Below are positions 42,181 through 50,625 of a DNA stretch of 51,535 nucleotides, piece by piece. Made by a program: the position numbers and the translations under genes. This DNA is from Candidatus Poribacteria bacterium (GTDB lineage Bacteria > Poribacteria > WGA-4E > WGA-3G): NCBI GenBank assembly GCA_022827225.1, contig JAJDTJ010000017.1, forward strand, positions 1-51,535, given 5' to 3'. The first letter of the stretch is position 1. Each line of letters opens with the position of its first letter. The notes under the pieces are model-generated. The model saw only the letters and a list, made by a program, of their open reading frames with translations, had not been told where the DNA came from and searched no databases.

Positions 42181-43367
42181 AAGTTTTTCGTTTCATAGAG
42201 GTTGGTAACCCAACGCTCTCCACGATGGGCGCGAGCCGCCCGTAAAAGTATGTTTATCGCAGCGTTGTGGTCTCTATCTATAGAGTTGCCACAAAAACGA
42301 CAATCAAAGGTGCGTATCACTAAAGAGAGTTTCTTTGGCGATTTCTCACCACAAGCAGAACACGTTTGCGAAGTGTTCTTAGGATCCACTTGGTGGAAAT
42401 GGAAACCGTCTCTTTCGGAAACCATGTTCCCACACCAGTCAAAGAAGGCTGCCCAAGATGCATCGGAAATGCTCTTGCTCAGGTGTTTGTTCTTTACCAT
42501 GTTAGACACGCTTAAATCTTCAGCGACTAACACCTTATTTTCTTTATGGTGGTAGAGTTTGTAAACGAGTTTACCGATAAAGTCTTTGCGTTTGTTGGTA
42601 GTGCGTTCTTGGTGCAAGGCAGAAGCATGCACGGCTTTATACCAGCGTTTACTGCCTTTTTTCCGACGCGCCATCGTCTGATTGTGTTTATGGAGCAATC
42701 CTTCGGCTCGGCGATACCAGCGAGGGTTATCTTCTTTTTCGCCTTCGGAGGTGGTGAGGTAATGTGTCGTGCCAACGTCAACGGCTATAGCGTCTGTCGG
42801 TTCAACTTTCGGTGTGTCGGAGAGTTCACAGGTAATATGAGCATACCACCCAGACGCTTTTTTCACGAGTGTGACTTCTTTCGGATCCCCTTGAATCGGG
42901 CGGTGCATGCGGATTTTGACTTCACCGAGTTTTGGCACTTTCAAGCGATTATGGCGAAAGCCTGTTTCGCGGATCGGATTTTGACGGACACGTTCACCTG
43001 TTTTAAGTGTGTGCTTTCGCAAGCACCACGTCAGAGAACGGACACGCGTCTTGTAGCGAGGGTAGCCTTTTTTCTCAGCACCTTCTTTACAGCGTCTACG
43101 AAACGCATCAAAGGCTTGGTCAACACGTTTGAGGATAGACACTTGGAAATCTTGAGGCACTTCCCGAAAATCGTCATATTTCTCACGGGCAACCTTCAAG
43201 AGTTGTTGTTGGTCATATCGCGAAACAAAACGACCTTCTTCTTCGTGTGCAAACTTTCGGTTATTGCGTGCAGAGTTCTGAAGTTCACACAAGTGGTCAA
43301 GCCACTGTAGTAATGTTGTTTCCTGTGTCTGTGTCGGATATACAGGATATTTGAAAGTCAGTTTCAT
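42165..43367 (-). CDS. tnpB: TnpB, RNA-guided nuclease of an IS200/IS605 element
   Basis: 400 residues, normal for TnpB. N-terminal OrfB/HTH region (KYPVYPTQTQETTLLQWLDHL). The RuvC-like nuclease keeps all three acidic residues: Asp197 in AVDVGTTHYLT, Glu in VLVAEDLSVSNMV, and Asp in IDRDHNAAINIL. The zinc ribbon CSACGEKSPKK...CRFCG has both cysteine pairs. TnpB proteins cut DNA using an omega RNA made from the element's right end and so help keep the element in place. With an intact active site and a plausible RNA it could be functional. A sigma-70-like promoter lies about 120 bases upstream. Confidence 0.93.
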   Translation of the reverse strand: MKLTFKYPVYPTQTQETTLLQWLDHLCELQNSARNNRKFAHEEEGRFVSRYDQQQLLKVAREKYDDFREVPQDFQVSILKRVDQAFDAFRRRCKEGAEKKGYPRYKTRVRSLTWCLRKHTLKTGERVRQNPIRETGFRHNRLKVPKLGEVKIRMHRPIQGDPKEVTLVKKASGWYAHITCELSDTPKVEPTDAIAVDVGTTHYLTTSEGEKEDNPRWYRRAEGLLHKHNQTMARRKKGSKRWYKAVHASALHQERTTNKRKDFIGKLVYKLYHHKENKVLVAEDLSVSNMVKNKHLSKSISDASWAAFFDWCGNMVSERDGFHFHQVDPKNTSQTCSACGEKSPKKLSLVIRTFDCRFCGNSIDRDHNAAINILLRAARAHRGERWVTNLYETKNLPVDG

Positions 43368-43489
43368 GGTATATCGTGTATCGTGCGTTTATCCGCTGAT
43401 AAGTGGGAGGCAAGCACGTTACCGGGGTCCCCACCCGTTATTGGGAAGGGGGCGGTAACGCTTATCATGCTTGCCAACACGATGTTATC

Positions 43490-43519
43490 ATTATACCACA
43501 TTTTTAGACCAAAAGTCAA
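43490..43519 (-). promoter_or_regulatory. Promoter of tnpB
   Basis: On the minus strand TTGACT (43519-43514), 18-base spacer, TATAAT (43495-43490). The expected start, near 43483, lies about 115 bases before the tnpB ATG. Confidence 0.55.
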
Positions 43520-43640
43520 ATGTTTTTCAAAGGTTTGGTCTAATTTACGAGGGCGGTGTTTCCTGCCCCTGCTAAAGCACGGGGGTTTCCACACCGAAGA
43601 TTTTGATGAATTTCGGTAATCGAAAAAGTTCCCTAACTGC

Positions 43641-44423
43641 TTATTGTTTAAGATGTCCCCAGAAAGTCGGCAGTGTCCATTCGGAGAATTCCACTGCCTG
43701 TGGTGCATCCAAATTTGGACTTAGCACATCGGCTTCTCTTGCAATATCACTGATTCGGACTTCATCCATGAGTCCGACCCACTTAAACTGACGCGTGTTT
43801 TTGCTGCCGATGATGACATCAAATCCCACACCTACGAATTTGCCGCCGTGATTCGTCGCGCCGACCTGTTTGCCGTCAATATAGAGTTTGGTTTCATTAG
43901 AATCATAAGTACCAGCAACGTGCTGCCACTGTTTTAATTCCAACGGATCTGTCGCACCCGCGAACGCTGTTCCTTTTTCCGTGTTAATGTGGAACTTAGC
44001 GATGCCGTTTTCCACACCCAAATGATATGCGCCCGGTGGACCGTCCCAATGTGCACATATCAATCGCCATCCGGTCAAGTCTTCCGGGTAGACCCATGCT
44101 TCGACTGTAATCTCAACTTTCGGTATAAGGACATCCGCTTCGCCGAGCGAGATGACTGTATTCCCATCAAAGACAAACGATTTTCCGGGTTTATTCTCTC
44201 GGTTCCAATCTTGGTTCGCATCCCACGCAGATTTTCCTTCCACCTCGCCTTTGACCTTATTATCGGAGAAGTCTACAATATCGCCACCGTCAAAATGCCA
44301 TAAGCCAAGTGTTGATTTATCGGGGAGATACTCAAATCCGTCAGCAGCAAAACCGATGCTGATTGTCGAAAAGATGAAAAACCCGTATATTAGGAGTGAG
44401 CATTTCCATTTTACTGAGAACAT
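43641..44423 (-). CDS. Secreted LamG domain protein
   Basis: 260 residues. Signal peptide MFSVKWKCSLLIYGFFIFST then ISIGFAAD. A single LamG/concanavalin-like domain follows: LGLWHFDGGDIVDFSDN, SFVFDGNTVISLGEAD, ITVEAWVYPEDL, WQHVAGTYDSNETKLYIDGK, VIIGSKNTRQFKWVGLMDEVRIS. Same general architecture as the LamG protein at 6217, but clearly diverged. The tail AVEFSEWTLPTFWGHLKQ again ends WGxLK. Exported, probably glycan-binding. Divergently transcribed from the TonB receptor gene, so the pair may share a polysaccharide-related job. The TnpB element lies just past its stop codon. Confidence 0.85.
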   Translation of the reverse strand: MFSVKWKCSLLIYGFFIFSTISIGFAADGFEYLPDKSTLGLWHFDGGDIVDFSDNKVKGEVEGKSAWDANQDWNRENKPGKSFVFDGNTVISLGEADVLIPKVEITVEAWVYPEDLTGWRLICAHWDGPPGAYHLGVENGIAKFHINTEKGTAFAGATDPLELKQWQHVAGTYDSNETKLYIDGKQVGATNHGGKFVGVGFDVIIGSKNTRQFKWVGLMDEVRISDIAREADVLSPNLDAPQAVEFSEWTLPTFWGHLKQ

Positions 44424-44516
44424 AGCATGCCCCTTATCTGTCTTTAAACTTTGGAGTATAGTTTAGCATGCAAGCATTAAGACAGTCAATGTTTTTAGCA
44501 CATCTGAACGCACGAG

Positions 44517-44545
44517 TTGACAACAACACCAAAGTACGCTATAAT
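44517..44545 (+). promoter_or_regulatory. Consensus sigma-70 promoter of the TonB receptor gene
   Basis: TTGACA (44517-44522), exactly 17 bases, TATAAT (44540-44545): a full consensus match. Predicted start near 44552, about 40 bases before the ATG at 44592. Confidence 0.8.
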
Positions 44546-44591
44546 TGCCATATAGACTTGAGTCAATTTAGACTGTTTGAGGTACAAGTGA

Positions 44592-46622
44592 ATGTTCAGT
44601 TCCAATTTTCGGAATCTTATATTTGTCGCTTTTTGTGTAGCATTTTTAGGTGTTTTAAATCTATCTCCAGTTTTTGCGGAGGACGATGCGGCACCCATAA
44701 AATTAGAAAAAATTGTTGTAACCCCGGGTCGTTTTACCATTTACGAAGGTACATCAACAAGAATAACCATGTCCAAACAAGAGATTGAACGGTTCCCGTT
44801 AGTTGATAACGATGTCATGCGAGCCGGACATGTTTTTCCCGGGGTTGCATCAAGCGATTATAGCGCGCGATTCAGCGTCCGAGGCGGAGAAAAAGGCGAT
44901 ATATCCGTCAGGTTAGACGGAATGGAACTCTATGATCCTTATCATCTTCAAGATTTCGGGGGCGCAGTTTCACTCATCGGTCTGGATCTTGTTCAGAACA
45001 CGCAGTTACTGATGGGTGGGTTCCCTGCCGAATATGGAGAGAAGATGTCCGGTGTTTTTGACATCACGACGCGGGTACCAAACACTGAGCAATTCTCAGC
45101 AAATTTTGGCGTAGACCTAATTAACGCGACAGCCACTCTGGAGGGACCGCTCACTGAGAAAGGCAGTTGGCTCCTATCTGCCCGACGTGGATATATTGAT
45201 CTCATTCTTGCACTCATTGACCTTGATGAAGACTATAATCCGCAGTATGCCGATGTCTACGGAAAGTTCACATATCAACTGACACCGTCAGATACGCTCA
45301 CGCTTAATGGATTATACGGTTGGGACAAGAATCATCAACGTTTGGATGATGTAGACAATAACCTGGATTCGTTATATAACAATTCAACGGTTTGGACAAA
45401 ATGGCGGCATACCTTCGGGGATTCACACTGGACAGATGTATTCGTTTTCGGCGGCATTTCTAATCAGGATAGAACCAGTGGGCAGGCGGACTTCGACGAT
45501 CGAAATTTCAGGTTTTTTGGCACAAAAGCGGAGCTGACAGTAAACCTTTTTGAGGATCACACCGTTCGTACAGGTGTAACTTGGCGATGGTTGACAGCAC
45601 AGTATGAATATAACGTCCAAGAACGGCAAGCAGGTATAAATGTCTACAAGCCGATTCTTGCTGATGTTGACGATAGTGGCGGCGAATTCAGCGCGTTCCT
45701 ACAAGATGAGTGGCAACTCCACCGGAAACTCGCCCTCAATGTCGGAGGACGTTATATCTATCAGCAGTATCGGGAAGAAGGTATCCAACGTTATGAGATT
45801 GGACCGAGAGTCGCACTTGCAGTAAAACCGACGAGCAACTTTATTTTCCGCGGTGCTTGGGGCATTTACCATCAACCTGTGAGCCTCATGGGAGTCCCTG
45901 TCGAGGATGGTATTGAAACCGTGGGACGCGCCGAAAATGCTGTGCATTATGTCATCGGTGCCGAATATACACCTACCGATAATTTCTTAGTCCGTGTCGA
46001 AGGTTATTACAATACATTTGATAATCTCGTCGGGCGGTTACGCGAGTTCGGACGACAGAACCAGATTTTCTTCCCACCGCAGTCCGGAGATGCCAGGGGT
46101 CTTGATGTGTTTATGACACACGCTGTTTCAGATCGCTTGTCGTGGACACTCGGTTATGCTTACGGTATTGCTGAAGAGATCGCTGGCGATGAGACGATCT
46201 TCCGTCAGTATGACCGGCGCCACGCTTTTGCTGTCAGCAGCAGCTATCAGTTTGCACCGACTTGGCATCTCTATGTCAGTTGGCGTTTCCATACCGGTGA
46301 ACCGAGAACGCCGCTTATTCACACGGAAGTTCTGCAACCTGATGGGAGTGTCCTTTGTAACCGACGGTTCGGTGACATCCACTCAGAACGGATGCCTGCT
46401 TATCATAGCCTCGATTTTCGTATTACAAAACGGAGTCCTTATCGACGGTGGGAATTGTCTTGGTATTTCCAAATTTTGAACTTATATAACCAGAGAAACC
46501 TGGATCAATATGCCTTTAGCGAAGTCCGCGATGAAGAAACGAACGCTATTATCGACTGTGCTGTTGATGGTGAACCCCAATTACCAATCCTTCCGACCTT
46601 AGGTGTGACGATGCGTTTCTAA
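44592..46622 (+). CDS. TonB-dependent outer-membrane receptor
   Basis: 676 residues. Signal peptide (NLIFVAFCVAFLGVLNLSPVFAE). TonB-box-like IKLEKIVVTPGRF comes directly after. Plug domain: RAGHVFPGVASSDYSARFSVRGGEKGDISVRLDGMELYDPYHLQDFGG, with the usual RGG and DG motifs. A beta barrel of alternating aromatic strands follows, ending LPTLGVTMRF with the C-terminal Phe used for BAM insertion. It imports a large ligand across the outer membrane; the ligand is not identifiable. No TonB/ExbBD genes are nearby. It is driven by a full-consensus promoter, so constitutive high expression is likely unless repressed. Confidence 0.93.
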   Translation: MFSSNFRNLIFVAFCVAFLGVLNLSPVFAEDDAAPIKLEKIVVTPGRFTIYEGTSTRITMSKQEIERFPLVDNDVMRAGHVFPGVASSDYSARFSVRGGEKGDISVRLDGMELYDPYHLQDFGGAVSLIGLDLVQNTQLLMGGFPAEYGEKMSGVFDITTRVPNTEQFSANFGVDLINATATLEGPLTEKGSWLLSARRGYIDLILALIDLDEDYNPQYADVYGKFTYQLTPSDTLTLNGLYGWDKNHQRLDDVDNNLDSLYNNSTVWTKWRHTFGDSHWTDVFVFGGISNQDRTSGQADFDDRNFRFFGTKAELTVNLFEDHTVRTGVTWRWLTAQYEYNVQERQAGINVYKPILADVDDSGGEFSAFLQDEWQLHRKLALNVGGRYIYQQYREEGIQRYEIGPRVALAVKPTSNFIFRGAWGIYHQPVSLMGVPVEDGIETVGRAENAVHYVIGAEYTPTDNFLVRVEGYYNTFDNLVGRLREFGRQNQIFFPPQSGDARGLDVFMTHAVSDRLSWTLGYAYGIAEEIAGDETIFRQYDRRHAFAVSSSYQFAPTWHLYVSWRFHTGEPRTPLIHTEVLQPDGSVLCNRRFGDIHSERMPAYHSLDFRITKRSPYRRWELSWYFQILNLYNQRNLDQYAFSEVRDEETNAIIDCAVDGEPQLPILPTLGVTMRF

Positions 46623-46624
46623 GG

Positions 46625-46765
46625 AAGTTAATAGTTCTCAGTACAGTTTTCTACGAAAACTTTTCAGTTAAAAAGGTGTGTTGTGGCAGCAGCAGAAAAG
46701 GTAACCGCCACAATGTGTTAACTGTGTACTGAAAGGTTACGCAGCAACCGTACTGTTAACTGTTA
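46625..46765. repeat. CTGAAAG/CGTACTG repeat locus
   Basis: Two hairpin units: 46639-46667 (inverted, stem GTTTT/AAAAC, loop CGTAG on the other strand) and 46729-46755 (stem GTT/AAC, loop ACGCAGC). Multiple GTTAACTGTTAAC words. It fills the gap before the rhodanese gene. Confidence 0.65.
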
Positions 46766-46776
46766 ACCTTTAAAAA

Positions 46777-47220
46777 ATGTTCAGATATATCAGACAAGCC
46801 CTAAAAAAAATACAGCGGTGGTATATGAAAAGTCGGGAAAGACGGAATTTGCCGAAGGCTGCGCCGAGCGTAGCGGAAGCGATCCTTCCATTGGATGCCG
46901 ACACATACACTATCGCACCGAGTCAACTCAAAGAGCTAATAGACGAAGGTAAACGGTTCATTTTGTTGGATGTCCGCGAGCAATGGGAATATGAGATAGT
47001 TCACATTGAAGGGGCAACGTTGATCCCATTTGGTGAGTTACCGAGACGGTTTCGGGAAATCACGCCTGCGGTTGAGGTGGTGGTATATTGCCACTGGGGG
47101 ATGCGGAGTCTGGATGCTGCGTTTCTTTTACAACAACTCGGTTTTAAATCGGTAAAGAGCCTCGTCGGCGGTATAGATCAATGGGCACAGGAAATTGACG
47201 CGCAGCTCCGCCGGTATTAG
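46777..47220 (+). CDS. Rhodanese-like domain protein with basic N-terminal extension
   Basis: 147 residues. A basic, amphipathic N-terminal extension (MFRYIRQALKKIQRWYMKSRERR, about 1-25) could lie on the membrane. The rhodanese domain covers about 43-147: FILLDVREQWEYEIVHIEGATLIP, active-site loop VVYCHWGMRSLDAA with the candidate catalytic Cys, and KSLVGGIDQWAQEID. The single-domain GlpE/PspE-like form is normal. Its relation to the rhodanese at 190 is distant. It lies in the run-up to the two-component genes but on the opposite strand, convergent with the response regulator. Confidence 0.88.
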   Translation: MFRYIRQALKKIQRWYMKSRERRNLPKAAPSVAEAILPLDADTYTIAPSQLKELIDEGKRFILLDVREQWEYEIVHIEGATLIPFGELPRRFREITPAVEVVVYCHWGMRSLDAAFLLQQLGFKSVKSLVGGIDQWAQEIDAQLRRY

Positions 47221-47250
47221 GAGATCCTACAGATAATTGAGTACTGTTAA

Positions 47251-48633
47251 CTATTTGAAATCCTGACTTTGCAGTCCGTATTTTTGCATCCGATGCTGGA
47301 GTTTGCGACGCGAGATACCGAGCAGTTTTGCCGCTTGAATCTGTGTGCCATTACTTTTCGTCAATGCACTGCACACATACTCCTTAATAATTTCATCAAG
47401 TGAAACACCCTCTTCTGGAATATCGAATTCAACATCTGTCGTCGGTAGCGAGGTGTCTAAGATTTCCGGCGGTAATTCGTCTTTGTCAATCACTTCGTTT
47501 TCCGAGAGCACGAATATCCGACGCAGGTAATTTTCTAATTGCCGAATATTACCGGGCCACTCATACCGTCGGAGTGCGGACATCGCTTGCGGTGTAACCT
47601 GTTTCGGAGTTGCTTCGGCATATTCGTTGCTAAATTTCTCGATGAGGAAGTTCACGAGCATCGGTATATCCTCTGGGTGTTCCCGAAGTGGGGGGACGTG
47701 AAGCGGAATCACGTTTAGACGGAAATAGAGGTCTTCACGGAAAGTGCTGTCTCGGACCGCCTGAATGAGATCCTTATTCGTTGCAGCGAGGACGCAAACA
47801 TCTACTTTAATGCTCTGCGTGCCACCGATCCTCCGTATCTCGCGTTCCTCGAGAACATGCAAGAGTTTACTCTGCGTCTGGACGGGAAGATCCCCGATTT
47901 CGTCAAGGAAGAGTACCCCTTCATTGGCGACCTCAAAAAGCCCTTTCTTCTGATGTGAGGCATCCGTAAAAGCCCCTTTTTCGTGTCCGAAAAGTTCGCT
48001 TTCAATCAATGTTTCAGGGATCGCCCCACAATTGATAGCGACGAAAGGTTTGTTCTTTCTAAGTCCGTGTTTGTGAAGTGCGCGTGCAATGAGACTTTTT
48101 CCGGAACCGGTTTCTCCTGTAATGAGAACTTGTGTGACCCCGCGGTGCAGGATCCGAGCCATCTTTTTCAAAAGTTCCTGCATCTGCTCACTTTCACCGA
48201 CAATTTCATCCATCTGAATTTCTGGGATAGATGCGTCGTTCTCATCTTCGGGCTCCGAAAGCGCGCCGCGCGTCTGTAGCGCGTGTTTCACTTCGCGTTT
48301 GAGGACATCAATCTGGATCGGTTTCTCAAGATAGTAAAACGCGCCCTCATGTGCCACGAGATTGACAGCGTCGTTGAGTTCTGCATAAGCCGTCATAATA
48401 AGCACTGGCAGATCGGGATCGGTGCGTTTTATTTCCTGTAGCAGATCTCGACCCTCAAACCGTGCCGACATCCACATGTCGCTGATAACGAGGTCGAACA
48501 TCTGATCCTCTAAAGCCTCAAGTGCGGTTTTGCTGTCCTCGACAGTCTCAACCGTGTACCCTTCGCGTTTCAAAATGCGCTGTAGAATTGTCAATTGCGC
48601 TTGGTCGTCGTCTACAATCAGTATGGATGCCAT
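47251..48633 (-). CDS. Sigma-54-dependent response regulator, NtrC/AtoC family
   Basis: 460 residues in three domains. Receiver (1-120) with acidic pocket VDDD and phospho-acceptor Asp52 in DLVISDMW, and Lys in YLEKPI. AAA+ domain (about 145-380) with Walker A GETGSGKSL, the sigma-54 contact loop ESELFGHEKGAFTDA, Walker B GVLFLDEIGDLP and arginine-finger region FREDLYFRLNVIPLHVPPLREH. The C-terminal Fis-type helix-turn-helix is GTQIQAAKLLGISRRKLQHRMQKYGL. It activates RpoN promoters when phosphorylated, most likely by the kinase encoded upstream at 48841. GAGGAGAACGAAACG precedes the ATG. Target genes not identifiable. Confidence 0.95.
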   Translation of the reverse strand: MASILIVDDDQAQLTILQRILKREGYTVETVEDSKTALEALEDQMFDLVISDMWMSARFEGRDLLQEIKRTDPDLPVLIMTAYAELNDAVNLVAHEGAFYYLEKPIQIDVLKREVKHALQTRGALSEPEDENDASIPEIQMDEIVGESEQMQELLKKMARILHRGVTQVLITGETGSGKSLIARALHKHGLRKNKPFVAINCGAIPETLIESELFGHEKGAFTDASHQKKGLFEVANEGVLFLDEIGDLPVQTQSKLLHVLEEREIRRIGGTQSIKVDVCVLAATNKDLIQAVRDSTFREDLYFRLNVIPLHVPPLREHPEDIPMLVNFLIEKFSNEYAEATPKQVTPQAMSALRRYEWPGNIRQLENYLRRIFVLSENEVIDKDELPPEILDTSLPTTDVEFDIPEEGVSLDEIIKEYVCSALTKSNGTQIQAAKLLGISRRKLQHRMQKYGLQSQDFK

Positions 48634-48654
48634 CGTTTCGTTCTCCTCTAATAG

Positions 48655-48838
48655 TACGCGGTTAACAGTACTCGGTACGATTTTTCTGTGAAAAATCTTT
48701 CAGTTATCAGAAAGAGACGTTGGGATTATTAATTTTCTCTTGTGCCTGACAACTGTACGGATTACGTCGTAATCCGTACTAACAATTGTTAACTATTAAC
48801 TGAAAGGTCGCGTAGCAACCGCACTGTTAACTGCTAAC
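48655..48838. repeat. CTGAAAG/CGTACTG repeat locus between the two-component genes
   Basis: Two units: 48673-48703 (inverted; stem ATTTTT/AAAAAT) and 48800-48826 (loop CGTAG, stem GT/AAC-type). Between them GTACGGATTAC-GTCG-TAATCCGTAC forms a further hairpin. About 180 bases separate kinase and regulator genes, so the two may not be on one tight transcript. Confidence 0.6.
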
Positions 48839-48840
48839 TT

Positions 48841-50514
48841 CTAAAGCGGAAGACTGATTTTAAAAGCCGTTCCCATTCCCATTTTGCTTCGGACTTCAAC
48901 CTTACCGCCATGTGCGGTGATGATCTGGTGTGAAATGGCGAGCCCAAGTCCTATACCGCCGGTCGCGTCCTTTGTTGTAAAATATGCGTCGTAAATCTGT
49001 TCCTGAATTTCTTCGGCGATGCCGATACCGGTATCCCGAATTTCGATGACCGCGTGTTCTGTACCCGTTTCGGTTTTCTCGTCCGAAGTACTCATGTAGA
49101 TACTCCCTCCCTTCGGCATGGCTTGGATACTGTTTTGTACAAAGTTAAAGAGCGTCTGCCGCATCAAGGTCGCATCAAGTGGAACATTGGGTAAGTCGTC
49201 CTCGTAATTTCTAATGACCTGGACCTTCGCCTCTTCGGCAATAAGGGCAAATTCCGATAGTACCTGCTCCACAAGGGTATTGAGGTCTACCGGTTTTATG
49301 TTCAACCTTCTGGGTCGATTTAAGGTCAGGAACTGCTCCGAAGTCTGTTTCAGTTCCCGAATTTTGTTGTCAACAATCTCTAAAAGTTCTTTCGCCTCTT
49401 CGATATCATCTTTGCTGACCTCTTGTTGCGAGAAAACAGATTTCAGGTGCTGCGCCGTCATCCCGATCGAATTAAGTGGGTTCCGAATTTCGTGTGCCAC
49501 GCCAGCAGCGAACTGTCCTAACGCAGCAATCCGTTTTGAGTGGGAGTCACGCAATTGCCACAGCATTCGAACAAGGTTATAGGTTGCCCGCCCTATTTCA
49601 TCTGAGGAATAGCGCTGCTCAACAGGTAAATCGCCGCTTTCCGCACTCTGAATAATTCCGGTCATCCGTTCTAACGGTCTCATAATTAGATGGTTTGTTG
49701 TTAAATCGATCAGAATAACGAGAAGTGCGCCGACAATTACGATTAGGATTGCGTGCATGAGCAGAGCATATCGAATTGACTTGTCAATATCCGGTACATT
49801 AAAAAGCACCTGAATATACCCGACTTGTGTTTTTTCGATCCATAACGTTTCCTGCTCTTTCCATAAGGTGTAGATATTCCCGTCTTCCTTATCCGTAATT
49901 CGCCATCGCTTTCCTTTTTCCGCAATTGTTACAATATCATCTAAAACATAAATATTTTCTGCGATAAGGGTTTTCCAGAGTCGAAAAGGGATGCTCCCAC
50001 TGTCTAAAGTGGTTTCATAGGCGACATCAGGTGGCTCAATCTGCTGAGGTGTTGCCAACGACACAAAATACTTAATAACAATAGCGGTTGCGTTCTGACC
50101 TTCTACTGTATCTATCCTTGCCCCCTTTGTCTCAATTTGCGTCAGATCTGCTGCGTCGAGATTAATATTGGCGGTATCATCGCGTGTTAGCAGGCTGGAA
50201 CGAATGCGGGTATCGTCTAATGTCACGTGAATGTCTAACACATCCTGCATATCTGAGTGCTCACGCTTGAGTTCATCAAGCACGTTATCAAGTTGAGTGG
50301 CATCAAAAGTTTTTGCCGTTTCGAGTTCCAAGACAACAGCAGGGAGTATAGTATTTTCAACCATCTTTTTGAGTTCGGCGCCCCGCTCAGCCCCCAAAGC
50401 GTGGAGGGCATTCATTTCGCGCCGGACTCGGATACTATCAAAGAAGTAAAATGCCACCAAGATAGCTATGACAGAAAGGTTGATAACAAGGGAATACTTC
50501 CATTGGAGTCGCAT
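48841..50514 (-). CDS. Membrane sensor histidine kinase (NtrB/AtoS-like)
   Basis: 557 residues. Two transmembrane helices (about 8-25, LVINLSVIAILVAFYFF; and about 255-275, LLMHAILIVIVGALLVILI) frame a periplasmic sensor region of about 225 residues. A HAMP domain (LIMRPLERMTGIIQ...) follows. HisKA has the phospho-acceptor His in FAAGVAHEIRNPLNSIGM. HATPase_c has the N box QTLFNFVQNSIQAMPKGG, G1 IRDTGIGIAEE and G2 GGIGLGLAISHQIITAHGG. The stimulus is unknown. Partner of the NtrC-type regulator downstream on the same strand. Complete and apparently functional. Confidence 0.94.
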   Translation of the reverse strand: MRLQWKYSLVINLSVIAILVAFYFFDSIRVRREMNALHALGAERGAELKKMVENTILPAVVLELETAKTFDATQLDNVLDELKREHSDMQDVLDIHVTLDDTRIRSSLLTRDDTANINLDAADLTQIETKGARIDTVEGQNATAIVIKYFVSLATPQQIEPPDVAYETTLDSGSIPFRLWKTLIAENIYVLDDIVTIAEKGKRWRITDKEDGNIYTLWKEQETLWIEKTQVGYIQVLFNVPDIDKSIRYALLMHAILIVIVGALLVILIDLTTNHLIMRPLERMTGIIQSAESGDLPVEQRYSSDEIGRATYNLVRMLWQLRDSHSKRIAALGQFAAGVAHEIRNPLNSIGMTAQHLKSVFSQQEVSKDDIEEAKELLEIVDNKIRELKQTSEQFLTLNRPRRLNIKPVDLNTLVEQVLSEFALIAEEAKVQVIRNYEDDLPNVPLDATLMRQTLFNFVQNSIQAMPKGGSIYMSTSDEKTETGTEHAVIEIRDTGIGIAEEIQEQIYDAYFTTKDATGGIGLGLAISHQIITAHGGKVEVRSKMGMGTAFKISLPL

Positions 50515-50518
50515 AGAA

Positions 50519-50570
50519 GTTAACAGTTAACAGTACGGTTGCCGCGCAACCTTTCAGTTATCAGTTAAGA
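50519..50570. repeat. CTGAAAG/CGTACTG repeat unit
   Basis: Unit at 50531-50557 in inverted orientation: CAGTACG, stem GTTG, loop, stem CAAC, CTTTCAG. Flanked by GTTAACAGTTAAC. Situated directly upstream of the kinase gene, which reads away from it. Confidence 0.6.
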
Positions 50571-50625
50571 GGGGTAGGCGGTAGGTAAACCTCTTAACCA
50601 CATACTTATAACTTACCACCATTTT

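Larger units (their letters stand above)
42121..43590 (-). mobile_element. IS200/IS605-family element with tnpB only
   Basis: About 1.45 kb. The left-end hairpin CCCC...GGGG lies at 43566-43585 and the right-end hairpin at 42123-42142, both with TGCT(TT)AGCA-type cores. tnpB lies between them. No Y1 transposase (tnpA) is present, so movement would need a helper. Exact ends were not determined; they lie a few bases outside the hairpins. It sits between a LamG gene and the terpene cyclase. Confidence 0.75.

Noticed and set aside
42546..43310. 254-codon frame antisense to tnpB
   Set aside because: Shadow of the conserved TnpB codons; no family recognised.
28625..50570. CRISPR array suggested by regularly recurring CTGAAAG/GTACTG words
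   Set aside because: Units are scattered between genes, in both orientations, without regular spacers or cas genes.
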